64,000 nt of DNA, taken from the NCBI RefSeq assembly GCF_900602065.1, contig NZ_UWFN01000181.1, positions 124,001 through 188,000 on the forward strand, written 5' to 3'. Shown in pieces: positions 8,863 to 18,532 of this stretch; the first letter of the stretch is position 1, and each line of letters starts with the position of its first letter. The notes below the pieces were generated by a model. That model did no database searches, was not told the DNA's origin, and was given only the letters and a program-made list of their open reading frames with translations. This stretch comes from Pseudomonas viridiflava (GTDB lineage: Bacteria; Pseudomonadota; Gammaproteobacteria; Pseudomonadales; Pseudomonadaceae). The translations under genes were made by a program, and so were the position numbers.

Positions 8863-10773
8863 GTGATTGTTAGTCCCTGTAATGCGGTAAAGACACCTGG
8901 CAAGCGGTTGCGTAGCGCGCTATTGGCAAGTTCAGCCCTGATCTCACTGTTCAGTGCCACTCAACTGTGGGCGTTTAGTCTTGATGACGTCGCGAGCAGA
9001 GCGAAAGAACTGGCCGATAAGAAGTACGAAGCCCCGCGCAGCAATCTGCCTGCCGAGTTCCGTGACATGAAGTTCGCGGACTATCAGAAAATCCGTTTCC
9101 GTGAAGACCGTGCCGAATGGGCTGGCGACAGAACGCCGTTCAAAGTCTCGTTCTATCACCAGGGTATGCACTTCGACACTCCGGTCAAAATCAACGAAGT
9201 CACCGCGACTACCGTTGAAGAGATCAAGTACGACTCAAGCCGCTTTGATTTTGGCGACGTTAAGTTCGACCCTAAGGCGACCGAGAAACTGGGTTATGCC
9301 GGTTTCCGAGTGCTGTACCCGATCAACAAAGACGACAAACAAGACGAAATCATGACCATGCTGGGCGCGAGCTACTTCCGCGTGATCGGTAAAGGTCAGG
9401 TTTACGGTCTGTCGGCTCGTGGCATGGCGATCGATACCGCACTGCCGTCTGGCGAAGAGTTCCCGCGTTTCACTGAGTTCTGGATCGAGAAGCCGGGCAC
9501 CGATGACAATCATCTGGTGATCTTTGCTTTGCTTGACTCCCCACGCGCGACCGGTGCTTACAAGCTGACCCTGCGTCCAGGCACCAATACCCTGGTTGAC
9601 GTCCAGTCGCGCATGTACCTGCGTGACAAAGTCAGCAAGCTCGGTGTTGCGCCGCTGACCAGTATGTATCTGTTCGGTGCCAACCAGCCTTCGCGTGTGC
9701 AGAACTATCGCCGCGAGCTGCATGACTCCAACGGTCTGTCGATTCAGGCAGCCAATGGCCAATGGCTGTGGCGTCCATTGACTAACCCTAAACACCTGGC
9801 TGTCAGCAGCTTCTCGGTAGAGAACCCGCGTGGTTTCGGTCTGCTGCAACGTGGTCGTGACTTCAGCAGCTATGAAGACCTGGATGATCGCTACGACAAA
9901 CGCCCAAGCGCGTGGATCGAGCCTAAAGGCGATTGGGGCAAAGGTACCGTTGATCTGGTAGAGATCCCGACTGCCGATGAAACCAACGACAACATCGTTG
10001 CGTTCTGGAAGCCGGACACCCTGCCTGCACCGGGCGAGCCAGTTGACTTCAACTACCGCATTCACTGGACCATGGACGAGAAAGCCATTCACTCGCCTGA
10101 TCTGGGTTGGGTCAAGCAGACCTTGCGTTCCGCCGGTGACATTCGTCAGTCCAACCTGATTCGTCAGCTGGACGGCAGCGTTGCGTTCCAGGTGGACTTC
10201 GTGGGTCCTATCCTCGCTTCGATGCCTGAAGACAAGACCATCCGCAGCCAGGTCACCACCGACACCAATACCGAGCTGGTTGAAAACAACCTGCGCTACA
10301 ACCCGGTGACCAAAGGCTATCGCCTGACGCTGCGGGTCAAGGTCAAAGACGCTAACAAGCCGATCGAGATGCAGGCCTACCTGCTGCGTGAAATCCCGGC
10401 TGAGCCAGGCAAGGAACCTGCGGTACTGGTTGCTGCCAAAGCGCACATCGGCGACGAGAAAAAAGCAGCGCCTAAAGAGGCTCCGAAGAAAGAAGCCCCT
10501 GCAGACGCCGCGAAAGATCCGAAAGCCGACGTAGCCAAGGCTGATGCAGCCAAGCCTGCAGATGCCAAAGCCGATGCATCCAAGCCAGCGGACGCCGCCA
10601 AGCCAGCTGATGCTGCCAAAGCAGACGTAGCCAAGGCTGATGTCGCGAAAGACAAAGACGGCAAAGAGACCCAGCAGCCAGAAGCCGAGGCTGCGCCCAC
10701 CAATCCAGAACCGGCCAAGACGCTGCAAGTCATGACCGAGACCTGGAGCTACCAGTTGCCAGCCGATGAGTAA
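8863..10773 (+). CDS. opgG: Periplasmic glucan biosynthesis protein OpgG (MdoG)
   Basis: Periplasmic protein needed for making and branching osmoregulated periplasmic glucans with OpgH. I place the start at GTG 8863 ([16 protein letters not shown]), which follows CGAGGG; a TTG six bases earlier is less likely. A signal sequence ([19 protein letters not shown]) precedes [14 protein letters not shown]. The MdoG beta-sandwich runs to about residue 505. About 90 residues of Lys/Ala/Asp/Pro repeats ([19 protein letters not shown] units) then separate it from the final strand [17 protein letters not shown]. That linker is much longer than in enteric MdoG. The gene overlaps opgH by 8 bases. Confidence 0.93.
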   Translation: MIVSPCNAVKTPGKRLRSALLASSALISLFSATQLWAFSLDDVASRAKELADKKYEAPRSNLPAEFRDMKFADYQKIRFREDRAEWAGDRTPFKVSFYHQGMHFDTPVKINEVTATTVEEIKYDSSRFDFGDVKFDPKATEKLGYAGFRVLYPINKDDKQDEIMTMLGASYFRVIGKGQVYGLSARGMAIDTALPSGEEFPRFTEFWIEKPGTDDNHLVIFALLDSPRATGAYKLTLRPGTNTLVDVQSRMYLRDKVSKLGVAPLTSMYLFGANQPSRVQNYRRELHDSNGLSIQAANGQWLWRPLTNPKHLAVSSFSVENPRGFGLLQRGRDFSSYEDLDDRYDKRPSAWIEPKGDWGKGTVDLVEIPTADETNDNIVAFWKPDTLPAPGEPVDFNYRIHWTMDEKAIHSPDLGWVKQTLRSAGDIRQSNLIRQLDGSVAFQVDFVGPILASMPEDKTIRSQVTTDTNTELVENNLRYNPVTKGYRLTLRVKVKDANKPIEMQAYLLREIPAEPGKEPAVLVAAKAHIGDEKKAAPKEAPKKEAPADAAKDPKADVAKADAAKPADAKADASKPADAAKPADAAKADVAKADVAKDKDGKETQQPEAEAAPTNPEPAKTLQVMTETWSYQLPADE

Positions 10774-13345
10774 TTCCGTACCGGTGCCAGTATCGCTCAG
10801 CGAGTACTTGGCGCACCTTCCGATGAGCGATGAGCAGCGGGCCGAGCTGGCTGGCTGCAACTCGTTCGCCGAACTGCACGAGCGTTTGTCTGCTCAACCA
10901 GTCAACGACCCTGCCGAAGCCGCTCAGGCTTCGGTGGGTCGCCGCCTGACGCTGACCACGGCCGAGGCTTTGGAAGAGGCCGAGATGCTCGTCCTCGATG
11001 CGAATGGCCGGGTTTGCCTGAAAGCTACCCCGCCGATCAATCGCACCAAGGTTGTGCCGGAACCATGGCGGACCAATATCCTGGTTCGCATGTGGCGTCG
11101 TCTGACGGGCCGCAGTAACCCGGTCGAGCCTAAAGTTGAACGCGATCTGCCCAAGGCGCGCTGGCGCACCGTGGGTTCGATTCGTCGTTACATCCTGTTG
11201 ATCCTCATGCTCGGCCAGACCATCGTGGCTGGCTGGTACATGAAAGGCATTCTGCCGTATCAGGGCTGGTCGCTGGTTTCGCTGGACGAAATCACCCACC
11301 AGACCTTCGTACAGACCATGTGGCAGGTTCTGCCCTATGCCTTGCAGACCAGCATTCTGTTGCTGTTCGGTATTCTTTTCTGCTGGGTTTCGGCAGGTTT
11401 CTGGACCGCCTTGATGGGCTTCCTGGAATTGCTGACCGGCCGTGATAAATACCGTATCTCGGGTGCCAGTGCAGGTAATGAGCCGATTGAAAAGGGCGCT
11501 CGTACCGCGTTGGTCATGCCGATCTGCAACGAAGACGTACCCCGTGTATTCGCTGGCTTGCGAGCGACTTTCGAGTCGGTTGCGGCTACCGGTGATCTGG
11601 ATCGTTTCGATTTCTTCGTCCTCAGTGACAGTAACGAAACTGACATTTGCGTGGCCGAGCAACAGGCCTGGCTGGATGTCTGTCGCGAAACCAAAGGCTT
11701 CGGCAAGATCTTCTATCGCCGTCGTCGCCGTCGCGTAAAACGTAAAAGCGGCAACCTCGACGACTTCTGCCGTCGTTGGGGCGGTGATTACCGTTACATG
11801 GTCGTGCTCGACGCTGACAGCGTCATGAGCGGCGAATGCCTGACCAGTCTGGTGCGCTTGATGGAAGCCACGCCAGACGCCGGTATCATCCAGACCGCGC
11901 CACGCGCTTCGGGCATGGACACCCTTTATGCGCGCATGCAGCAGTTTGCTACTCGCGTATACGGTCCATTGTTCACCGCGGGTCTGCACTTCTGGCAGTT
12001 GGGTGAATCCCACTACTGGGGCCACAACGCGATCATCCGGATGAAGCCGTTTATCGAGCACTGCGCCTTGGCGCCGTTGCCGGGTAAGGGGGCTTTTGCC
12101 GGTGCGATTCTGTCTCACGACTTCGTTGAAGCTGCGCTGATGCGTCGTGCTGGCTGGGGCGTGTGGATTGCCTACGATTTGCCGGGCAGCTACGAAGAGC
12201 TTCCGCCAAACCTGCTGGACGAACTCAAGCGTGACCGTCGCTGGTGCCACGGCAACCTGATGAACTTCAGGCTGTTCCTGGTAAAAGGCATGCACCCGGT
12301 TCACCGCGCGGTGTTCCTGACGGGCGTGATGTCTTATCTGTCGGCGCCGTTGTGGTTCTTCTTCCTGGTGTTGTCCACGGCTTTGCTGGCAGTGAACACG
12401 CTGATGGAGCCGACCTACTTCCTTGAACCGCGTCAGCTGTATCCGTTGTGGCCACAATGGCACCCGGAAAAAGCCGTTGCGCTGTTCTCGACGACCATCG
12501 TGTTGCTGTTCCTGCCTAAACTGCTCAGCATCATTCTGATCTGGGCCAAGGGCGCAGTGGGTTATGGCGGCAAGATCAAAGTCACCCTGTCGATGCTGAT
12601 GGAAATGCTGTTTTCGGTGCTGCTGGCTCCGGTGCGCATGCTGTTCCACACCCGTTTCGTACTGGCTGCGTTCCTGGGCTGGGCTGCGACCTGGAACTCG
12701 CCACAACGTGACGACGACTCCACGCCCTGGCTTGAAGCGGTCAAGCGTCATGGCCCGCAAACCTTGTTGGGTGCGTGCTGGGCTCTGCTGGTCGCCTGGT
12801 TGAACCCAAGCTTCCTCTGGTGGCTGGCGCCAATCGTCGGTTCGTTGATGTTGTCGATTCCGGTTTCGGTGATTTCCAGCCGTACCGGTCTGGGTCTCAA
12901 GGCTCGCGACGAGAAGTTCTTCCTGATTCCGGAAGAGCACACGCCGCCGCAAGAACTGGTCTCGACTGATCTGTACACCCACGAGAACCGTTGGCACGCG
13001 CTGAAGCAAGGCTTCATCCGCGCCGTGGTTGATCCGCAGCAGAACGCGCTGGCCTGCGCCCTGGCGACCTCGCGTCACCGGATCGCCGAGCCCATCGAGT
13101 TCGTACGGATGGAGCGTGTTCGCCACGCACTGGCAGTCGGGCCTGAGAAGCTCAGCAACCATGACCGCCTGATGCTGCTAAGCGATCCGGTTGCATTGGG
13201 CCGCTTGCATGAGCAAGTCTGGAGCGAGAACCACCCTGAATGGCTGGCGGCATGGCGCGAGTCTGTCGCGGCTGATCCGCATGCACCGTTGCTGCCTTTG
13301 CAGCCGGTGGTACGCGAACCAGCGCCAGCGTTGGTTCACGCCTGA
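10766..13345 (+). CDS. opgH: Glucans biosynthesis glucosyltransferase OpgH (MdoH)
   Basis: Inner-membrane family 2 glycosyltransferase that polymerises the linear beta-1,2 glucan backbone from UDP-glucose. At 859 residues it is full length. After a soluble N-terminal region come membrane segments near 150-170 and 195-225. The catalytic domain contains [36 protein letters not shown] (the D-x-D) and DRRWCHGN (the R/QxxRW motif near 495). Several C-terminal membrane segments follow. The ATG lies inside the end of opgG (8-base overlap), indicating translational coupling. A strong intrinsic terminator follows. Confidence 0.95.
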   Translation: MSNSVPVPVSLSEYLAHLPMSDEQRAELAGCNSFAELHERLSAQPVNDPAEAAQASVGRRLTLTTAEALEEAEMLVLDANGRVCLKATPPINRTKVVPEPWRTNILVRMWRRLTGRSNPVEPKVERDLPKARWRTVGSIRRYILLILMLGQTIVAGWYMKGILPYQGWSLVSLDEITHQTFVQTMWQVLPYALQTSILLLFGILFCWVSAGFWTALMGFLELLTGRDKYRISGASAGNEPIEKGARTALVMPICNEDVPRVFAGLRATFESVAATGDLDRFDFFVLSDSNETDICVAEQQAWLDVCRETKGFGKIFYRRRRRRVKRKSGNLDDFCRRWGGDYRYMVVLDADSVMSGECLTSLVRLMEATPDAGIIQTAPRASGMDTLYARMQQFATRVYGPLFTAGLHFWQLGESHYWGHNAIIRMKPFIEHCALAPLPGKGAFAGAILSHDFVEAALMRRAGWGVWIAYDLPGSYEELPPNLLDELKRDRRWCHGNLMNFRLFLVKGMHPVHRAVFLTGVMSYLSAPLWFFFLVLSTALLAVNTLMEPTYFLEPRQLYPLWPQWHPEKAVALFSTTIVLLFLPKLLSIILIWAKGAVGYGGKIKVTLSMLMEMLFSVLLAPVRMLFHTRFVLAAFLGWAATWNSPQRDDDSTPWLEAVKRHGPQTLLGACWALLVAWLNPSFLWWLAPIVGSLMLSIPVSVISSRTGLGLKARDEKFFLIPEEHTPPQELVSTDLYTHENRWHALKQGFIRAVVDPQQNALACALATSRHRIAEPIEFVRMERVRHALAVGPEKLSNHDRLMLLSDPVALGRLHEQVWSENHPEWLAAWRESVAADPHAPLLPLQPVVREPAPALVHA

Positions 13346-13364
13346 TTCAAGGCGGGTAAACAAA

Positions 13365-13393
13365 AACGGCGCCCCGCAAGGGCGCCGTTTTTT
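13365..13393 (+). terminator. Rho-independent terminator of opgGH
   Basis: Nine-bp perfect stem AACGGCGCC / GGCGCCGTT with a 7-nt loop and a T run, 19 bases after the opgH stop. Confidence 0.9.
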
Positions 13394-13453
13394 GTTGAGG
13401 CTGGAATATATCTGTGGGAGCTGCGCCGTCTTCGCACAGCAAACGCGGAACTC

Positions 13454-13543
13454 TGTAGGAGTGAGCTTGCTCGCGATTACGTCAGCACAGGCAATATATT
13501 CACCGACTGATAGACCGAAATCGCGAGCAAGCTCACTCCTACA
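13454..13543. repeat. REP doublet, type F, inside an older repeat
   Basis: Arms GTAGGAGTGAGCTTGCTCGC, inverted. It is flanked by a second, imperfect repeat pair (13411-13445 and 13552-13612, sharing the AGCAAACGCG / GTTTGCTGCGCGACAGCG theme and GACTCCTACAGG), as if the doublet had landed inside an earlier one. Confidence 0.8.
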
Positions 13544-13623
13544 GTTCTCATGTTTGCTGCGCGACAGCGTGGTGTCAGGGACACCGGGCGACTCCTACAG
13601 GAGGTCGCGTCATACCGTGGTGA

Positions 13624-14124
13624 TCAGCAATCCGGCTTGTCCGCCGTATAACGCCGCGCCGGGTTCACCGCTGCGCCGAACTCACGCAAGGCCTTGGCAC
13701 CGATCAGCAGCGGGTAGTTGAAGTGGCTGCGGTCTACCAGGTTCACCTCGACGGTGCGTTTCACGTTGCCCAGGCACAACTCCAGATCGACCACGGGGCG
13801 TTTGGTTGGATCGAGATCTTCATCCTCGTCGTCACCCTCGGCACGGCTCTTGATCTTGCTGATCCGCGCAACCTTGTGTTCATACACCTTGTTGCTGGCA
13901 CCTTTGGTGGCGAGGCGGAAACGTACCCAGTCGTCGCCATCGCGGGTAAACAACTCGATATCCTTGGCCGACAGCGAGGCGGTCAACGCCCCGGTGTCCA
14001 TCTTGGCTTTGAAAGTTTCACCGATTTCCGCGACCTTGATGTTTTCGTAACGGCCATACAGCGTCGGCTCGGCAGCCATGACAGGCAATGCCAACAGGGA
14101 CAATAGCGCCAGAGTTGATTTCAC
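13624..14124 (-). CDS. Periplasmic retropepsin-like protein (PF05618 family)
   Basis: 166 residues with a signal peptide (MKSTLALLSLLALPVMAAEP). The domain is the one long annotated as ATP-dependent zinc protease / RimK-associated. Its core AKMDTGALTASLSA (about 41-54) is an aspartyl-protease DTG motif, and the late hydrophobic GAKALREFG fits the retropepsin fold. An acidic insert (AEGDDEDEDLDP) sits near 95-105. Family members are proposed to be periplasmic peptidases; substrate unknown. The gene is monocistronic, with a type G doublet upstream of its promoter. Confidence 0.8.
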   Translation of the reverse strand: MKSTLALLSLLALPVMAAEPTLYGRYENIKVAEIGETFKAKMDTGALTASLSAKDIELFTRDGDDWVRFRLATKGASNKVYEHKVARISKIKSRAEGDDEDEDLDPTKRPVVDLELCLGNVKRTVEVNLVDRSHFNYPLLIGAKALREFGAAVNPARRYTADKPDC

Positions 14125-14156
14125 TGGGTGGGTACCTTTTTTGGGTTACGCGGTTC

Positions 14157-14228
14157 TGTAGGAGCTGCCGAAGGCTGCGAATCGGTTTGTCAGGTAAATA
14201 GTTTCGCAGCCTTCGGCAGCTCCTACAG
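14157..14228. repeat. REP doublet, type G
   Basis: Perfect inverted arms GTAGGAGCTGCCGAAGGCTG around a loop containing CGGTTTGTCAGGTAAAT, a variant of the loop motif seen in other types. It lies between two divergently transcribed genes. Confidence 0.85.
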
Positions 14229-14384
14229 GATATTCATTCGCGATTTTAGACATCGCGATCACACATCGTTCGCAGGCCAGAGCTTATCCGTAACCTTGTG
14301 AAACATTTGTCCGCGACAAGCGGATTTGGCGCAGGCGCTGTTGCTCTTTATCATGGCGGCCCTTGTAGTCCTCCAGAGATCCGT

Positions 14385-15278
14385 ATGCGTCGCCTGCTCA
14401 CTGGCTGTTTTGTCACCCTGCTGCTGTTGCTTAACACGCTGGTCATGATCGGGCCGTTACTGATCTTCGGCCTGCTCAAGCTGACGTTCAGCGGTCAGTT
14501 ACGCGAGAGCTGCTCGCAAGCGGTGGTATGGATTGCTGAAACCTGGGCTGAAGTCGACAAGCTGATCTTCTCGCTGTGCATTCCAACCCAGTGGGAAATC
14601 CGTGGCGACGAAGGCCTGCGCAGCGACACTTCTTATCTGGTCATCAGCAACCACCAGTCATGGGTAGACATTCCGGCGCTGATTCAGGCGCTAAATCGGC
14701 GCACACCGTTTTTCAAGTTCTTCCTGAAGAAAGAGCTGATTTGGGTGCCACTGCTGGGCCTGGCCTGGTGGGCACTGGATTACCCGTTCATGAAGCGCTA
14801 CACCAAGGCTTTCCTGGCCAAGAACCCTGAGCTTAAAGGTCATGACCTTGAGATCACCCGTCAGGCCTGTGAGCTGTATAAAAATCAGCCGGTGACCGTG
14901 GTCAACTACCTGGAAGGGACGCGCTTCACGGCTGCCAAGCATGCAGAACAAAGCTCGCCCTACTCACACCTGCTGAAGCCGAAGGCGGGCGGTGTGGCGT
15001 TTGTGCTGGCGGCCATGGGCGAAAAGCTGGATGCGATCCTGGACGTGACGGTGGTCTATCCGGGCGAGCGCATACCGGGGTTCTGGAACTTGCTGTGTGG
15101 TGACGTGCCTCGGGTGATCATCGACATCCAGACTCGTGAGCTTGATCCTGCGCTGTGGCAGGGCGACTACGAAAATGATCCGCTGTTTCGCGAGAAGGTG
15201 CAGGGCTGGGTCAATCAGTTGTGGCAGGAAAAGAACGCACGCATCGCCACCTTGCGCAGCGATGCGTCCCAGGATTGA
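14385..15278 (+). CDS. 1-acyl-glycerol-3-phosphate acyltransferase-like membrane protein (YihG type)
   Basis: About 297 residues from the ATG at 14385 (MRRLLTGCF). An in-frame start at 14298 would add a non-hydrophobic leader unlike the family. The first 45 residues form a membrane anchor (LLLLLNTLVMIGPLLIFGLL). The PlsC catalytic motif is NHQSWVD (HX4D) near 88, with EGTRFT near 180 as the second substrate-binding block. The closest recognised relative is E. coli YihG. It probably acylates lysophosphatidate or a related lipid at the inner membrane. It stands alone between a doublet and the convergent DUF2780 gene. Confidence 0.8.
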   Translation: MRRLLTGCFVTLLLLLNTLVMIGPLLIFGLLKLTFSGQLRESCSQAVVWIAETWAEVDKLIFSLCIPTQWEIRGDEGLRSDTSYLVISNHQSWVDIPALIQALNRRTPFFKFFLKKELIWVPLLGLAWWALDYPFMKRYTKAFLAKNPELKGHDLEITRQACELYKNQPVTVVNYLEGTRFTAAKHAEQSSPYSHLLKPKAGGVAFVLAAMGEKLDAILDVTVVYPGERIPGFWNLLCGDVPRVIIDIQTRELDPALWQGDYENDPLFREKVQGWVNQLWQEKNARIATLRSDASQD

Positions 15279-15293
15279 AGGATCAGCGCTGAA

Positions 15294-15863
15294 TCAGCTG
15301 CCTGCGCCCCATACGCTGCCCAGGCTTTGCAGTGCCGAACCGCCGGCACCTTGTTGACCCAGGTATTGCAGAATCAGCGGCACAAACTGGCTGACCATTG
15401 AGCTGTCCATGCCCAAAGCGCTGAACGCCTTGTTCACATCACCCATGCTTTGTACGTTGCCCAACGCGCTGTTCAGCACCGAGCTTTCAGCGCTGTTGCC
15501 CGAGTTGCCCAACACACTGCCTAAACCGTTGAGGCTGCCAAGACTGCTCAAAGCACTATTGCCAGTGAGTTGATCGAGGCCAGGCACCGATTTGCTCAAT
15601 TGGCTGTAATCGTTGCCGGCGAGTTTGTTCTTTGCCAGACCCAACAATGCGCCGGTACCACCGACGGCTTGCTCGGGAGTGACGTTTAAATTTGAGCCCA
15701 ATAGATTGAGCAGGCCCGCAGCTTCAGGCGCTGCGGTGGCTTTCTGATTGCCACTGGTCGCGTTGGAAACGGCATTGGCCGCGTCATTCAGATTGAAAGC
15801 GAACACCGGGCCAGCCGCAATGGCCATCAAGGTTGCCAGTGCTACACCGCGTGAAATCTTCAT
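15294..15863 (-). CDS. DUF2780 secreted protein (VcgC/VcgE-like)
   Basis: 189 residues, started at the ATG at 15863, which is preceded by GAGGGG. A signal peptide ends at GPVFAFN. The body is rich in Gly, Ser, Asn and Leu (LGSLNGLGSVLGNSGNS), with the DUF2780 helices SMGDVNKAFSALGMDSSMVSQFVPLILQYL near the C terminus. The family is found in many proteobacteria without an assigned role. The gene converges on the acyltransferase gene, 15 bases apart. An upstream in-frame extension to 16130 carries repeat sequence, not protein-like sequence, so I excluded it. Confidence 0.8.
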   Translation of the reverse strand: MKISRGVALATLMAIAAGPVFAFNLNDAANAVSNATSGNQKATAAPEAAGLLNLLGSNLNVTPEQAVGGTGALLGLAKNKLAGNDYSQLSKSVPGLDQLTGNSALSSLGSLNGLGSVLGNSGNSAESSVLNSALGNVQSMGDVNKAFSALGMDSSMVSQFVPLILQYLGQQGAGGSALQSLGSVWGAGS

Positions 15864-15995
15864 TGCAACAAACCCCTCAAACGAAAAATCCGGCAGCAGC
15901 CGGTAGAAACACGTGTTTGACCTTAAATGGGTTGGCAATGTTCCTTGCGCTTGTCTGGTGAGTAAATGCGCAGATATCTGGTTTGAAAGACGATA

Positions 15996-16084
15996 TGTGG
16001 GAGCGAATTCATTCGCGAAGGGGGCAGCCCGGAAATATATCCAGATCTGACACACCGCATTCGCGAATGAATTCGCTCCCACAG
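15996..16084. repeat. REP doublet, type A
   Basis: Inverted arms GTGGGAGCGAATTCATTCGC. On the minus strand the loop reads GCGGTGTGTCAGATCT, the motif shared with the doublets at 25391, 44381 and 51544. It lies just downstream of fdhA. Confidence 0.85.
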
Positions 16085-16098
16085 GGGCGGGGTTGGCC

Positions 16099-17298
16099 CT
16101 ACGCCGCGCTGAACAACTTATGCGGATCAATCACAAACTTCTTCGGCACACCCGCATCGAACTCGCCATAACCACGTGGCGCGTCGTCGAGGCTGATGAC
16201 TTCGACGCCAACGATGTCAGCGATTTTGATGCGATCCCACATGATGGCCTGCATTAACTGGCGGTTGTATTTCATGACCGGCGTCTGGCCGGTGTGGAAG
16301 CTGTGGGATTTGGCCCAGCCCAGACCGAAGCGAATGCTCAGGCTGCCCATTTTCGCTGCAGCGTCGACGGCACCCGGATCTTCCGTAACGTAAAGCCCGG
16401 GAATACCGATCTTGCCCGCTACACGGACCACGCCCATCAACGAGTTGAGTACGGTTGCCGGTGCCTCATGCTGCACACCCGCATGACCATGGCCACGCGC
16501 TTCGAAGCCTACCGCATCAACGGCGCAGTCCACTTCAGGCTCACCCAACAGTGCGGCGATTTGCTCGTGCAGCGGGGTATCGAGGGACAGGTCGGCAATT
16601 TCAAAACCCTGAGCCTTGGCATGAACCAGGCGAGCAGGGTTTACGTCACCAATGATGACAACTGCCGCGCCCAGCAGACGAGCTGATGCCGCAGCGGCCA
16701 GACCGACCGGGCCAGCGCCAGCGATGTACACGGTACTGCCCGGGCCTACACCGGCTGTGACTGCGCCGTGATAACCGGTGGGCAGGATGTCCGAGAGGCA
16801 GGTCAGGTCACGGATTTTTTCCATGGCCCGGTCGCGGTCCGGCAGCTTGAGCAGGTTGAAGTCGGCATACGGCACCAGCACGTATTCCGCCTGGCCACCG
16901 GTCCAGTCGCCCATGTCGACGTAACCGTAGGCACCGCCCGGGCGAGCCGGATTGACGGTCAGGCACACGCCGGTGTGTTGCTCTTTGCAGGATCGGCACA
17001 ACCCGCACGCGACGTTGAAGGGCACTGATACCAGATCGCCGATTTTCAGATTCTCGACGCCAGTGCCTTTTTCGATCACTTCGCCGGTGATTTCATGGCC
17101 CAGTACCAGACCGGTTTGCGCAGTGGTGCGGCCGCGAACCATGTGTTGATCCGAGCCACAGATATTGGTGGAAACCACGCGCAGAATGACGCCGTGTTCG
17201 ATCTTGCGCCCACGCGGGTCCTGCATTTTGGGATAGTCGATTTTCTGTACTTCGACCTTGCCAGCGCCGAGATACACCACACCACGATTGTCAGACAT
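16099..17298 (-). CDS. fdhA: Glutathione-independent formaldehyde dehydrogenase
   Basis: Zinc-dependent medium-chain dehydrogenase that oxidises formaldehyde to formate with NAD. It consumes the formaldehyde released when betaine-derived methyl groups are removed. The 399-residue length matches the Pseudomonas enzyme. The catalytic zinc motif NICGSDQHM is near 45-53, the structural zinc cysteines CGLCRSCKEQHTGVC near 97-111, and the dinucleotide loop YIAGAGPVGLAAA near 188. It is the last gene of the run glyA-soxBDAG-purU-fdhA, separated from purU by about 225 bp carrying a type A doublet. Confidence 0.95.
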   Translation of the reverse strand: MSDNRGVVYLGAGKVEVQKIDYPKMQDPRGRKIEHGVILRVVSTNICGSDQHMVRGRTTAQTGLVLGHEITGEVIEKGTGVENLKIGDLVSVPFNVACGLCRSCKEQHTGVCLTVNPARPGGAYGYVDMGDWTGGQAEYVLVPYADFNLLKLPDRDRAMEKIRDLTCLSDILPTGYHGAVTAGVGPGSTVYIAGAGPVGLAAAASARLLGAAVVIIGDVNPARLVHAKAQGFEIADLSLDTPLHEQIAALLGEPEVDCAVDAVGFEARGHGHAGVQHEAPATVLNSLMGVVRVAGKIGIPGLYVTEDPGAVDAAAKMGSLSIRFGLGWAKSHSFHTGQTPVMKYNRQLMQAIMWDRIKIADIVGVEVISLDDAPRGYGEFDAGVPKKFVIDPHKLFSAA

Positions 17299-17413
17299 TC
17301 TTTCACCTCGATTTTGTTGTTATGTCGCGGAGAAATGCGCTGCTTTTGTTGGGTGTTACAAGCAACGCAGGGATTGCTCTGGGGTGTTTGCTTTGGATCG
17401 TTGTATACAGCCC

Positions 17414-17507
17414 CTGTGGGAGCGAATTCCTTCGCGAAGAGGCCGGTACATCCGATAGAGATTCGTCGTTTGTACGACCGCATTCGCGAAGGAATTCGCT
17501 CCCACAG
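17414..17507. repeat. REP doublet, type A variant
   Basis: Arms GTGGGAGCGAATTCCTTCGC; the same C replaces A in both arms, so pairing is kept. The loop starts GAAGAGGCCGGTACATCCGA, which recurs inverted in the doublet at 36914. It lies between purU and fdhA in the same transcriptional direction. Confidence 0.85.
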
Positions 17508-17523
17508 GGGGGGGATGCGTCGT

Positions 17524-18381
17524 TTACAGGACCACCGTCCTGTTGGCGTTCAGAAACACACGCCGCTCAATGTGATAACCCACCGCCCTTGCCAGCGTCA
17601 GGCCTTCGATGTCGCGGCCTTTGGCGATCAGGTCTTCGGGGTAATGACTGTGATCGACCACTTCTACCCCTTGGGCAATGATCGGACCTTCGTCCAGATC
17701 GTTGTTGATGTAATGCGCGGTGGCGCCCACCAGTTTCACGCCTTTGTTGTAGGCCTGATGGTACGGCTTGGCGCCTTTGAAACCCGGCAGCAGCGAGTGG
17801 TGAATGTTGATCGCCTTGCCGTCCAGCTTGCGGCATAGATCCGGCGATAGAACCTGCATGTAGCGGGCAAGAATCACCAGCTCGGCACCTGACTCTTCGA
17901 TCACCTGCCAGACTTTGCTTTCCTGAGCGGGCTTGTCGTTGGGGTCCAGGGGGAAATGGTAGTACGGAATTTCATGCCAGCGCGCCAGCGACTCCAGATC
18001 CGGATGGTTGGACACCACCGCGACCACGTCCATGGACAGTTGGTTGATGCGTTGGCGGTAGAGCAGGTCATTCAGGCAGTGATCAGCTTTGGAAACCATG
18101 ATCACGACTTTTGGCCGGTAGTTCGGCGCGGTCAGCTCGAAGATCATGCCGAACGCTTCACCACGCTCCGTCAGGCCGGCACGGAAACCTTGTTCGTCGA
18201 AGCCGTCGGGTTGGCGAAACTCCACACGAATGAAGAAGCGGCCGGAAAGCCGGTCATCAAAAGAGTGGTGCTCGGTGACGTAGCAGCCCTGCTCGAACAA
18301 ATAGCGGGTCACCGCGTCCACCGTGCCCAGCACGCTTGGGCAGTCGGCGGTCAGAATCCATGTGTCGGGGGCGCGGCTCAT
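17524..18381 (-). CDS. purU: Formyltetrahydrofolate deformylase
   Basis: Hydrolyses 10-formyl-tetrahydrofolate to formate and tetrahydrofolate, releasing folate loaded during sarcosine and dimethylglycine oxidation. It has 285 residues. An N-terminal ACT domain (about 1-80, starting WILTADCPSVLGTVDAV) senses amino acids in related enzymes. The formyltransferase domain has NIHHSLLPGFKGAKPYHQA near 225-243 and YINNDLDEGPIIAQ near 256, with the catalytic Asn/His/Asp set. It is placed between soxG and fdhA, as in other pseudomonad betaine loci. Confidence 0.95.
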   Translation of the reverse strand: MSRAPDTWILTADCPSVLGTVDAVTRYLFEQGCYVTEHHSFDDRLSGRFFIRVEFRQPDGFDEQGFRAGLTERGEAFGMIFELTAPNYRPKVVIMVSKADHCLNDLLYRQRINQLSMDVVAVVSNHPDLESLARWHEIPYYHFPLDPNDKPAQESKVWQVIEESGAELVILARYMQVLSPDLCRKLDGKAINIHHSLLPGFKGAKPYHQAYNKGVKLVGATAHYINNDLDEGPIIAQGVEVVDHSHYPEDLIAKGRDIEGLTLARAVGYHIERRVFLNANRTVVL

Positions 18382-18407
18382 TCATTAACTCCTGGTGTTT
18401 TTTGATC

Positions 18408-18517
18408 TGTAGGAGCGCGCTTGCCCGCGATCGGCTGCGAAGCAGTCGTGAAAATGGTGAATGCACCATTGTCTGAAAGTCGTTCCGACTTTATCGCGGG
18501 CAAGCGCGCTCCTACAG
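18408..18517. repeat. REP doublet, type E
   Basis: Arms GTAGGAGCGCGCTTGCCCGC. The loop of about 70 nt (CGGCTGCGAAGCAGTCGTG ... GTCGTTCCGACTTTATCG) is the near-identical reverse complement of the loop at 19211. Confidence 0.85.
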
Positions 18518-18532
18518 GGAGTGGCAGGGGGT

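Noticed and set aside
9235..10860. Long open frame opposite opgG
   Set aside because: Same kind of shadow; the opgG frame has full domain support.
10730..13162. Long open frame on the strand opposite opgH
   Set aside because: The protein is rich in Arg, Gln and His and has no domain. It mirrors codon bias of opgH and is an antisense shadow.
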